The notes beneath the pieces were generated by a model. It worked only from the letters and a program-made list of their open reading frames with translations. It was not told the DNA's origin and searched no databases. DNA of 64,000 bases from Uloborus plumipes (taxonomy: Eukaryota; Arthropoda; Arachnida; Araneae; Uloboridae): positions 16,664 through 80,663 of the forward strand of contig JAXGGA010005165.1 of the NCBI GenBank assembly GCA_038373865.1, written 5' to 3'. The translations under genes and the position numbers were made by a program. Positions 44,736 through 55,604 of the stretch are shown here, piece after piece. Each line of letters begins with the position of its first letter. Position 1 is the stretch's first letter.

Positions 44736-45837
44736 TCTTGCATTTGGAAAAGATTTTGAGTTAGCATAACGCTATTTTAGTAGTTTAAAGCAACTGTGTA
44801 ATAACTAATAAGTATCAGCCTTTTTTGAAAGAGTTAACCTACAATTTCATGTCAGCATAGGGTCAATTTAACCGTGTAGGTTATAAATCCGTAAAGCATC
44901 GTGCCCACACACAACGGCGATTTCTCGTTCAGACCAAACTTAGAAAGTATATTTTCAGTCAATTTAGGTTGTCGACCGCTGGTCTACGTTTTGCGTACAT
45001 TCAAGGCTTAGCTCAAGCAATTTTTATTTTATTTTACTTATTTATTTATTTCTTTAATTTTTAAGTATTTATTTCATCTTATTTATTTTATTCCACATAC
45101 CACGTAGTGAAGGGACTCACTGACCCAAATAGGGAAAAGTACGGCGTAAGTGGGATCCCTCCCCTTAAACACTTATATTAATAATACTTTGCGCAAAAAT
45201 TCCTATTGCTATGTGTACTACTTCACGTTAAACTGTACAAGAAAGCTTAATGAACATAGAAAAAATACTAAAAACTAACCTTGAAACACTTCTTTGAAAA
45301 ATGTTGCTTGAACTCGCAAAAAAAAATTTTCTTGGACATTTTTTGACATAAGTATATGATCTAAAAAATTTCCATGAAACCCAAATATATGCAAAACCAA
45401 TCACTGTGATAAAATATAACATGATCAGTATAAAAGGTATAAACAGTGTATGCGTATTTCAGTTTTAAGGGGGTGGCCTACTTACCCCAGTGGCCCACTT
45501 ACTCGAACCAACCCTAATTATTATTTATTTAGTTTTGTGTTTGTGTATTAGTTTAATTGATTTTTTATCTCTTTAGACTTTTTTTAGTATGTTAGTACTT
45601 TTTCAATATTGCCGAGCTTGTTACAAGTATTTTACAAGTTTCTTTCTGCATGTGTGTAGTTTTCTCTTCTGGTATATTTTTAAAGTCTCTGTTTTACTTT
45701 TGCTTATTTAGGTAGGTGAGAGTGTGCTTAGAATAAGAGTTTTAATATGTATAAAAATAAAACACATGCTTGACTCGCCTTGTTCTAATATCGAAAAAGC
45801 AAGGAGAAACAACAATCAAAAACCACTACCTGTTGCT
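44736..45837. other. no recognised gene
   Basis: AT-rich, with an ATTT-rich stretch near 45028-45095. Frame 45228-45422 (-) is featureless. Confidence 0.4.
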
Positions 45838-45891
45838 TAGATTTTGATGTTGATGCCGTCCCTTCAACTGCATTATTTGAATTCGGGCACA

Positions 45892-46355
45892 GGACATCTC
45901 CGCCGCAACGTAGGACATTTCCGCCGCAAAGTTTAGCTCTATCTTCCTCCCCATGAGACATCTCCGCCGCGTCTCTCCCCGCCATTTCTTTACGACAGGA
46001 CAAATCCGCCGATTGAGCTGGTTGAGTGCAATATTTGGCAAAGTTTAAATTGATTTTCACTGCATTGTGTGTGTGTGTGTGTGTGTGTGTGTTTTTTTTT
46101 TCTTTCTTTTTGACTTTTTTTGCGATTTCCCCCTAAGTAGTCTGGGAATAAATTCCGTTTTTTAGATTAGGTCTTTGTCGCCAAAAGAAGATGTGTCGCC
46201 AAGATTGAAAATTTTAAGCCAGTAACCCCTTTCTAATCCTTGGAATATGGTGCGGCGGATTTGTCCTGTGCAAGGCAGAGGGGAGATAAGAGTCGCGGCG
46301 GAGATGTCCCATGGCAGGAAAAAGGGCGATAAAATTTGAGGCGGAGATGTCTTGT
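45892..46355. repeat. inverted cluster of GGACATCTCCGCCGC motifs
   Basis: Forward copies begin at 45892, 45913, 45957 (GACATCTCCGCCGC) and 45998 (GGACAAATCCGCCGA). Reverse copies lie at 46253-46266 (CGGCGGATTTGTCC), 46295-46309 and 46339-46352. The inner pair matches over about 19 bp including CAGGACAAATCCGCCG, so the block folds back around a 240-bp loop that contains a (GT)n tract (46067-46091). Open frames across it are repeat read-through. Confidence 0.75.
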
Positions 46356-46587
46356 TCCTTTGAAATTCTGCTCCGGTTGCCCAGGCTTCTCTTTGAGCAA
46401 AATAAGCAACTTTTGCCGAGATATCTAGCAATATTTCCTGAAGGAAGTTCTTTAAGCAAATGCCGTGCTTTTACTTTTGGCTTTTTGATTTAATGTAATT
46501 ATTTTGCAATATAAGTTTATATATTTGTATATCCAAAGAATGACAAAGCAATATAATACTTATTTTAAATTAGTATATATAATTATA

Positions 46588-47910
46588 CGGGTGATTCTCC
46601 AAAATCCGAACAAAATGATGTCCCCGTAGGACAGCACAAAAATTATTTGACCTAGAAAGTTTTTTTATTTTTTTAATTGCTGGAAATACTTATTCTGATG
46701 TTATTCAATTCATATTAAAGCAACTTTTCATTTATTTTTTTCTACAAAAATTTTTGAATAGCCAAAAAGTCACCTTTTTGCATGTCCCACCCTGTTTCTA
46801 AAATGTAAATAAATTATTTTAAAATTTTACGTGAACATTGCACAAATTCCACTTGTAGTGTTGAATTAAGTATAGTTATGAGAGTAATATAGTGTTGTTT
46901 TAGCTTATGTAAATGATGATATAATCAGGTAGATCATTTTGAAGTTTGTCCCCAGATTGCATGTCCCTCTCCTGGCCTACAAATTGGTTCAATTATTAAA
47001 GGCAAAAAGAAGGAATTTTGAATCTGCAGTACTATAGCAATGTTTATTCTCATCACTTCTTTGGACTCATAGAGTATTTTGTCTATAGAATGTGTCTGAT
47101 GTTCGTATTATTATTCCTTAGTTCAAAATGAGGTATGTAACATTTTCGATGTCCCTCTCCTGGCCAACATTTCTGTTCTAAATAAAATAAAAATAATAAT
47201 TCTGCCTGCATTGTGTAATTGAATTAAGAGGAATAAAAGAGAAAAAATACCATTATTTAACTTCTACATAATTCCGGGTAGAAATATCAGCCTTTTTTGA
47301 TTAAAATGTCCTTCTCCTGGCGCAAAAAAAAATGTCCCTCTCCTGGCGAAAAAAAAAAAAAATCACTCTAGCATTACTTTTAAAGCACTGGTAAAACATC
47401 CGGTAGAATAGATGGATTTATTTTCCAAACATTAGTTAAAAATATTAAAAAGGAGTCTCATTTATTTAAAAAAGTATTCATTTAGAAAATTTTGAACTTT
47501 ATTTTATGATTGTAAATCTCTTTCTTCAGATAAATATTAAATTTGTCGGATGCTGCATCTCTTATAACAGTGTTTGTTTAAGGAGGTTGTAAATTAGTTT
47601 TGCTTGTCAACAATAAACATAGTTTTTTCATTCATGTTGAAGTTCTTTCTTTGTTATTGTTGTAAAATTTCTGACAATCCTTGATAAAATTCATTTGTTT
47701 GCTCGCTTAGTGCTTCTTGTCACTCTGTCGGTTTGAAAAAATTGACCCCCCTTTCTTGGGGTGTAGCATACTTAAAGTGAGTTCCCTCTATTTTTCTCTT
47801 AATAAGCTCCTAACAAGGAGTAAGTATGATTTTTTAAAGATTGTTTTAAGCATTTTTATTTTTATAAGAGTTTGTGAGTCGAAAATGCCAGGTTTTTGGA
47901 GAATCACCCA
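46588..47910. mobile_element. TA-flanked TIR element with internal motif repeats
   Basis: TA at 46586-46587 and 47911-47912 flank CGGGTGATTCTCCAAAA and (complement) TGGGTGATTCTCCAAAA. 1323 bp. ATGTCCCTCTCCTGGC recurs at 46961, 47149, 47306 (one change) and 47332. No transposase frame is recognised. The TA target suggests a Tc1/mariner-like or similar superfamily. Confidence 0.75.
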
Positions 47911-47912
47911 TA

Positions 47913-48358
47913 CATGACTACAAAACATGACTTAGTAAGCAAAATATATGATTAACTCTTTAGTACATGCTAAGCCTAACCTAATGTAAAACATGACCCA
48001 TTTTTCCCCGCGCATGTTTTAATACCCTAAAAACTCATTTTTGTTGTTTTTTCTTCAACAATTCCGGAAGTTATTCCTGAAAATGTGCAATATGCAGTAG
48101 GTTAAAAACTTACTGTGTATATTCATTTAATTTTCTTTAAACACAGTCAAGCTCTTTAAAAAAAACTTAATCGCTAGAATCTGTAACTTTTAAGTAGAAG
48201 TTGCACCTTATGCTGCATATAAAATATTGCTTGGTGTCAATAATACATAATAATGGCAACGCAGAAAGAAAATTTTATTTGCACATTTTTTAAAGATTTT
48301 TTTAAATATATATAAACCTGACCCCCATATTACCCCCACCGCTGTGTATAAATGGATG
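47913..48358. other. nothing recognised
   Basis: AT-rich spacer between two TA-flanked elements. Confidence 0.4.
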
Positions 48359-48360
48359 TA

Positions 48361-49938
48361 CAGTCATAGAACAAAAAAACGAAACACTGAATTATTCGGC
48401 TGCTATACCTGCTAAGAACAAAATAAAGGTATCTTTTAAAACGGATGAAAGCCTTCTTTAAAACTATGTGAATAAAGTTTTGATAAGGGGCCAGATACAA
48501 AGTGAAATGAACACAAAGTCTGAATTTTCAAATAGGAACCCCTACATTTGGTTACATAATTAGATGCGGGGGGGGGGGGGTTAAAAGTAAGCTGGGTAGC
48601 AAACGGCATTACTTTAGGACCAGTAGAACAAAAGTTATGACCGAACAAAAATTTCGGGACCACCACCACACTTAAAATGCTACTTTTAAGGTCAAGGTAT
48701 ACAAAGAGTGGACAAATCATATTTTTCAAAGAAATTAACTAAAGCTAATCGCTATAATACGTTTGCTTTTGGGTAATTAACTAAAAATTCTTGGGTTTTG
48801 TCAAAGTTATAATATTTTTGGAAACTTGAAGAGAAAACCTTACTGTTAGAGTGTAAGGAAAAATTGCAACATTCCATCTTTTTGATTAAACAAAGATATA
48901 TGCATACTTTTAGCTGCGCTTGAATTCATGCAACACATATCTTCTGGAGAGAGGTTACGTTTTAAAAGTCTTTGTCTTTATATGAACTACTGTATTAGGA
49001 TTGGCAATAATGTTAAAATCGTGACTCAGAATTTAAAAAAACGTCTAATCGTTTCAAATTATTCCGAAAAACCCTCCAAGATGCCACATTTTTTCTGTGA
49101 AAATCCAGTATCCACGTAAAAAGTTTTCTGAATTACTGCATGTTGCATGAAAGCAGACTTCTCACTAATGGACAAAAAATTAGATTGTCTACCACTTTTA
49201 AATATACTAAGCAGTTTTACTAACCCTTTCTCTTTCTACCTTTATAAAAACGCTGAGTATATTTATTCTACAACTGGTGGATAAGCATATTCCCCTTTCT
49301 TTCAATTGAAATCCACTGTTGTGTCAGTTTGCACAATTGTATATGGTCCCTAAAAGTGGTTCTTCCAGCATATCTTAAAAACCACTGGATCTTTTGAGCT
49401 CCCATTTTTGATTCTCTTTTGAAACCACTTCTAGATTGTTTCTCCATCAAAATATTATATGGTTCCAGATCCTCATTTTTTTCAAATATTAATTTCATAG
49501 TTCATAAAAATTCAAAATTTGATCTGAGAGGAAGTCAATGACGTGTTTATTGTTGGGTTGGTTTATACTTTGATATAAAAAAACAATCTTTGCCGTACAT
49601 AACGTGGTTTAGGTATTATATGCCCAAGTATCAAAAATATTTTTAACATTACGGGACGGTTTTTTCTCAGTTCAATTGTGAAGCAACGGCTGGAGCAAAT
49701 TTGATACGATTTGGTGTACAAAGTTAAATAACGTTGCTGATTACAAATATGCGATAAAAAAGGGGGGTTTTCGTAGAAAATTTTAAAGTTGATGCCAATT
49801 TTTATATGAAGACGACATCTCAAAAACAATTTACTAATAAAAATTTTTAGAGCTCATTATTCCTGACAAAATAACATATTACACGTGTCTCTAGTGTTAA
49901 TAGTCTTCGAATACGAGCGAGTGTTTTTTCTATGACTG
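48361..49938. mobile_element. Tc1/mariner-type element, decayed
   Basis: TA|CAGTCATAGAACAAAAAAAC at the left and the complementary CAGTCATAGAAAAAACACTC|TA at the right. CAGT ends with TA targets and a 1578-bp length fit Tc1/mariner. Short minus-strand frames (49829-49563, 49498-49268) fill the right half, but I cannot identify DDE motifs in them, so any transposase is beyond recognition. Confidence 0.75.
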
Positions 49939-49940
49939 TA

Positions 49941-51455
49941 CGTATAGTATGTTTGTTCTTCTTACAAATCCGGTTTTCGTCGGATTTTCATTTAACTTAG
50001 CACAGAGGTTCCTTGATGCACTAGAATTCACATAGGCGGGGTTTTAAAATTTTGAAAAAATCCAAAAGCTCAAAATTCCAATTTTTTGTCTCAAAATGGC
50101 GCTTTTGTTTCAATTTTGAATATATAGAGAAATAGAGATAAGCCTTTAAGCATACAAATTGATAAAATTTAACGCATTTAATTATGAATATTTTCTAACA
50201 AAGATTGCGATTAACAATGAATTATCATTTTAAGGCTCACTTATTTCATTTTAGAATGAAGCAAGTTAAACATAATGAAATACCGGGCAACGTCGGGTAA
50301 TAAGCTCTTTAAATATAATGTAAAATAAATACAAAAGCTCGAACAAAACACTTAAATATTCATAAATTAAATAAATAAAGTTGAGCTCAAGTATGAGGAC
50401 ATTTTTAGATAATTAAGCAAAAGTGTCCGAAATTACTCCAATAATTTTCATTTCAGAAATTAATAAGCTAAGTTTATGGAAAAAAAGTCACTTTGTAGAC
50501 GTGAAGGAAAATAAAATTTTCTTAACAACAAAGTAATTAAGTCATAAATATTCTAATATTGATGAATAAATTGATCTGCTTAAACTATTAAGAACGTTAT
50601 TCTGATAATATGGCTTTTGATGTGTGGTGAAAAATAGCTTTTGGTTCATTTCCGATATTACAATTTTAACTTCCACTTTAGTCTGCAAAAAGTTTTTAAT
50701 ATATAATAAAAGAAAATCAATTTAGGAAAGGGGCAATTTAAACTAAATTACGTTCCATTAACATGAAGAAAGAATGATGCTTTTTATTGTTAATTTATCA
50801 GTCAGCGACAAACTTGGAAATAGCTAAATTCCCGAATTAAAATAAAGTAGTTCTGAAACAAATATTTCTAAGATACATGAGATAACTTCTCCGCATGTCG
50901 AGCTATCCGAGTTTTACAGCATACAGTAATCTATTCAATTGGTCCCTTTTTCGAAAATAAACCAATTATCCAAATTTTTCACTATCAGAACGTATCCGAT
51001 CTCGTTTGAGCCATACAGTTGAAATTCTGCTTTAGCTCAAAAGTAAACAGAGCTCATGATTTTTTAATACCAGCTTAAGAGTTGTCTATTCAAGAAATTG
51101 TTAGTTGGTGACAAGAGGGAGAAAAGGGAGTAACAAGAAGTGTAACATTACACTATTTTTTTCACTCTAGGTTTATGAAAATACCATGGCACATGACAAG
51201 GGTGGAGGGGGAATTACACTTTGTAACAAAGAGAGAGAGAGAGGCCAAAAAAGGTTTTTAAAAAGCGTGACATAATTGAAAGACATACCCAAAAGCGGAC
51301 GAAAAAAAGGGCAGATGACAGTCACCGCAATATAATATTCGATTTACGCAATTTTCGACCGATTCTGGCTCTTGTTTAAAATTTCCGCACGCTTTATGCA
51401 TGGCGCAAAACTAGCGTAATTAATAAATCAAGCGTTCTGGGAGAAATAACAATGC
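49941..51455. other. no recognised gene
   Basis: Contains a retro-like end phrase ACCGGGCAACGTCGGGTAAT (50282-50301) and a short GA microsatellite (51230-51243). Nothing else recognised. Confidence 0.4.
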
Positions 51456-51463
51456 CTCCTTAC

Positions 51464-51623
51464 CAGGGCTGCGGAGTCGAACAGAAAATGACCCGACGCG
51501 AGGAATTTTCGAGCATTTCAACTCCTTGGAGTTGTAAAGCTTTCGAGTCCAAACTCCAACTCCTTTTCTCCAAAATAAGTCTAACTCTGACTCCTCTTTT
51601 CCAATTCCGACTCCGCAGCCCTG
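51464..51623. mobile_element. hAT-type MITE, perfect 8-bp TSD
   Basis: The exact duplication CTCCTTAC (51456-51463, 51624-51631) flanks CAGGGCTGCGGAGTCG and its complement (18-bp near-perfect TIR). 160 bp. The interior is rich in GACTCC/GGAGT-type words in both orientations, giving a strong fold-back. Open frames across it are spurious. Confidence 0.93.
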
Positions 51624-51631
51624 CTCCTTAC

Positions 51632-52486
51632 ACTAAGGACGAACCCAGCTTTCTGGTAGTGGCGTTGGGTCACTTCCGGGTGTTAGGAATATAAGTACTT
51701 TTTTAATATAACTCCCTCTAAAAGGAGTTTCGAACGTTGTTGTTTTATTTGAGAACTTTTTTTTTTTCTTTTAATTCCGAATTTTGTTTACCATTGCGAA
51801 CAAAGATTTCAACAATAGGCTGCCTATATTTCTTTACTAAATAACACACTTAAATTATTTCGAAAAATATTATACTTTATGCTTATAACTTTTTAAAATT
51901 GAATCATATTAGACGTTTTATCCCATTTTTGTACAATTAATCGAAATCATGTTTTTTATTCAAGACACTTCACATAATTTAATGTCATTAACTCATTGTC
52001 TCAATACTTAACGACTTTATAAACTTCATTTAATTTATCTTAGCGCAAAAACTCACTTTAATTTCTTTTAAAAATTTAAAACAAATTTAACGAGTTAATC
52101 TCGTTTACTCGAACTTAAACTTGTATAGATAAATTTTTACTGTTAACAATTTCGTCAAATCTAATCAGCGTTTTCAGCTTCTGCTGGAAAATGTTTTTAT
52201 AATAACGTTCCCCAGTTACTAATATGAAAAGTTTTTTAAAGAATTCCTGGTTACTAAAACTCTAAAAAGGTTTCTTTAATACAATTTATGTAATTCTCCT
52301 CAAAATTTGGTGAGTGTTTTTCCTTGTTTTGGAATAAAATCTATCTTAATTATAACTGACGTTCGAGATTTATGATCAGAAGTACGTCTAGCAAATGCTA
52401 GGGCCGTTTTCTAGAAAAAATAATAGAGCTCGTTTAATACGGACGGTCAAAATTAACAAAATTTGTTTCTATGTATTAGCCATTAT
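51632..52486. other. nothing recognised
   Basis: AT-rich, without coding or terminal-repeat evidence. Confidence 0.4.
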
Positions 52487-52505
52487 TCGTAACGGTATAC
52501 GCCCA

Positions 52506-53075
52506 AAATGTCGCGGCCGAAATGTCGCGGGCCAAAATGTCGCGGCCAAAATGTCGCCGAGCCAAAATGTCGCGGGCTAAAATGTCGCGGGCAAAAATGT
52601 CGCCGGTCCAAAATGTCGCCGAGCCAAAATGTCGCGGGCTAAAATGTCGCGGGCCAAAATGTCGCCGGTCCAAAATGTCGCCGAGCCAAAATGTCGCGGG
52701 CTAAAATGTCGCGGACAAAAATGTCGCCGGTCTAAAATGTCGCCGAGCCAAAATGTCGCGGGCTAAAATGTCGCGGGCCAAAATGTCGCCTGTCCAAAAT
52801 GTCGCCGAGCCAAAATGTCGCGGGCTAAAATGTCGCGGGCCAAAATGTCGCCGGTCCAAAATGTCGCCGAGCCAAAATGTCGCGGGCTAAAACGTCGCCG
52901 GTCAAAAATGTCGCCGGGCCAAAATGTCGCCGGTCAAAAATGTCGCCGATCAAAAATGTCGCCGGTCTAAAATGTTGCCGGTCAAAAATGTCGCCGGTCC
53001 AAAATGTCGCAGGTCAAAAATGTCGCGGGCAAAAATGTCGCCAGTTCAAATGTCGTCAGACAAAAATGTAGAAGG
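52506..53075 (+). repeat. left tandem array, 62-bp higher-order unit
   Basis: Units AAAATGTCGCCGAGCC, AAAATGTCGCGGGCT, AAAATGTCGCGGGCC and AAAATGTCGCCGGTCC form a 62-bp higher-order repeat. GAGCC starts at 52559, 52621, 52683, 52745, 52807 and 52869, an exact 62-bp step. The inner third (after 52890) is simpler and more diverged (CGCCGGTC-type units). Confidence 0.93.
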
Positions 53076-54424
53076 TCCGATATTGATACAGTTAGTATCA
53101 AAAATTAAAATATATGAAAAGGCTTTTTTACACCGAATTAGCAAAAAATTGCTAATTGCTGTTGATGAACGTGTGCGTTAACGATAGTATGGACTAAAAT
53201 TTTTGAAAATACCAAAAAAAAATTTACCCTTTCGGCTTGTAACTGTTTCGAGCGCTTTCCAAGAAACAAATAGTTTTCAAACAAGCGTACGTTATTTATT
53301 TACAATAGTTTATTTCACCGTAACTCGCTATCTACCAACTTAAAAACGAATAGATTAGCAGCCCAAGCCAAGTTTAATTGATATCGAAAGGAAAATTTGT
53401 GTGTTAAAAAAGAAGTTGAAGAACAGTGAAATGAATAAGACAGATATACAATGTTTGAAACTTGGTTTCTGTTAAAATTTCTTACATGATCGAAAGCAAG
53501 TCTATATTATTTAAATAATAGAGGTCTTTTTATTTTCTTCTTCATAAGATGTGTAAAAGAAAGTATTGGATCAGTGAAAAATTGTCAATTTGGAAGAATT
53601 TACACTTTCTGACGTGTGAGGAATTCAATTTTATCGTTTATTTTTTTTAAGGGAAAATGTGTAAGTGTGTATCTGCGTGACCCATTTTTTGGGGGCTACT
53701 CTACCACAAGTTTCACTTAGTGGGTGAATTAGAATGAAATTTGGTACATACATGTACCAACCAATATGTGATTCAGTGCTGATTGGTTTTTGCCGCCACT
53801 TCTTCCAAGCTTTTACATGCAAGAATGTAATGGAACGTTTTCAGCATAGCGTGATTAATGTCTGAAGAAGGTTCAGACGAAATAAAATAAAAATTTGCCC
53901 ATAGGAAGCCTTCAGAAGATACGCCACATCATCGAGGAAGCAGAGCAATTGAACTTTTTATTTTCCATTATTTGTGAGTGATGTATATCAAGAAGTAATG
54001 CAAGTATTCAGACAAAATTTTGTTTGTAGAATGGTCTTAAAGGGAGAGATGCTTATTCATTTCTGGCGTTAATCAGCTCAGACATGGTTCTGTACCTTCG
54101 TTACAATCAGTATTTAAATGTGGAGTTGAATATAATACCATTTTTTCTCTTGACATTTCACCTCCCCTTCCACCACTCAGTTGTTACAAAGAAAGCAATA
54201 ATTCCATGAACTAATTTGATTTCAAACGTCCCCAAACAACTCTTAAAGAAAATGTTCTATAAGAAAATTGCCAGCTACGCGGTGATTAAACGATATTCCG
54301 TTTTTGCAAAAAAAATGCCTTTACAGCAAATTTATTTGTTTAATTTCTTTGTGTGAAAAAAAAAGAAATAATCCTAAATATAGTTTAACAAAACTAAAAA
54401 ATACGCTTTTAGAGTAAATCAAAT

Positions 54425-54690
54425 TCAAAAGAAGATTTTGAAAACTGTTGAATATCCGCTAAGTTTACATGCACTTATAATATGCATTTTGTGGACGATC
54501 GATGCCCAACTCAGAACTGATGTCAAATGCACTTATTATACATCAACATGCAATATAGTTTAGCCTTTAGTAATAATAATGGTATTAGACATATTACTTT
54601 TATACGTTTGTAAAGAACGTGAATTTTATTTTTGACTCAGAGTTACATACATACAAACGAACAAACAAAAAAACCTACTTGTGAAACTAG
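54425..54690 (-). repeat. reverse copy of the 36.9-37.5 kb repeat
   Basis: The complement carries TATGTAACTCTGA, CATGTTGATGTATAATAA-like and AACTATATTGCATGTTGATG phrases in the same order as the tandem copies at 36853-37462. It sits in the interior of the Foldback-like element. Confidence 0.75.
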
Positions 54691-54996
54691 TAAAAGCGTA
54701 TTAAAAAAGGAAGAAATTTAGCGTCCCTGGGCCCTAAGTACAGCCCTGAAAAAACTATGGCATTATTTTGGTACTGAAATAATTTAAGCTTTTGAAGAAA
54801 TCAATTTAGTTACATTTTTGTTAATAACTTAAGCTAATTTTCTAAGCTGCTACGTTTAAAAAAAGTTACTAAACAGGTGTATTTATCATATCGTGACAAG
54901 CTTATTAGTAAAATTGAGCTACATAATTAAGCTGCATTGAATTTATGAATTACTGGAAACATTCAATCTGTACTATACACTTACGTCATTTTGGAA

Positions 54997-55585
54997 CGGA
55001 TATATTTTGGACCGGCGACATTTTTGACCGGTGACATTCTGGACCGGCGACATTTTTGACCGGCGACAGTTTGGACCGGCGACATTTTAGACCGGCGACA
55101 TTTTAGACCGGCCACATTTTTGATCGGCGACATTTTGGCCCGACGACATTTTCGACCGGCGACATTTTCGACCGGCGACATTTTTGACCGGCGACATTTT
55201 GGCCCGCGGCATTTTGGGCAGGCGACATTTTGGACCGGCGACATTTTGGCCCGCGACATTTTAGCCCGCGACATTTTGGCTCGGCGACATTTTGGACCGG
55301 CGACATTTTGGCCCGCGACATTTTAGCCCGCGACATTTTGGCTCGGCGACATTTTGGACCGGCGACATTTTGGCCCGCGATATTTTAGCCCGCGACATTT
55401 TGGCTCGGCGACATTTTGGACCGGCGACATTTTGGCCCGCGACATTTTAGCCCGCGACATTTTGGCTCGGCGACATTTTGGACCGGCGACATTTTTGCCC
55501 GCGACATTTTAGCCCGCGACATTTTGGCTCGGCGACATTTTGGCCGCGACATTTTGGCCCGCGACATTTCGGCCGCGACATTTTG
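54997..55585 (-). repeat. right tandem array (inverted partner)
   Basis: Reverse-complement counterpart of 52506-53075, with the same unit types and order from the outer end inwards. The higher-order organisation is most regular between about 55210 and 55560. Confidence 0.92.
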
Positions 55586-55604
55586 ACCCCAAACCATTCG
55601 TAAC

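Larger units (their letters stand above)
52496..55595. mobile_element. Foldback-like element, 9-bp TSD
   Basis: A perfect 9-bp duplication ATTCGTAAC (52487-52495, 55596-55604) flanks a 3100-bp segment whose ends both start GGT. The terminal regions are inverted arrays of a 15-16-bp CpG-rich unit (core AAAATGTCGC), at 52506-53075 and 54997-55585. The outermost roughly 120 bp match almost exactly between arms, including the odd GGCCGAAATG unit. Long inverted repeats made of short tandem units plus a 9-bp TSD are the defining traits of Foldback/FB elements, which are allied to the Mutator superfamily. The 1.9-kb middle has no recognisable transposase, so it is non-autonomous. Short frames within the arrays are read-through. 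Confidence 0.88.

Noticed and set aside
45785..46060. Minus-strand frames with GGNVLRCGGDVLC-type residues as coding
   Set aside because: They are translations of the GACATCTCCGCCGC DNA motif cluster, not a protein.
48361..49938. A recognisable transposase within the 48.4-49.9 kb element
   Set aside because: Minus-strand frames show no DDE-type motifs I can defend; only the ends identify the element.
52522..53181. Open frames rich in MSRAKMS/KNVAGPKC repeats in the 52.5-kb and 55-kb arrays
   Set aside because: They are read-through of a 15-16-bp DNA tandem repeat in several frames and on both strands; there is no independent coding signal.
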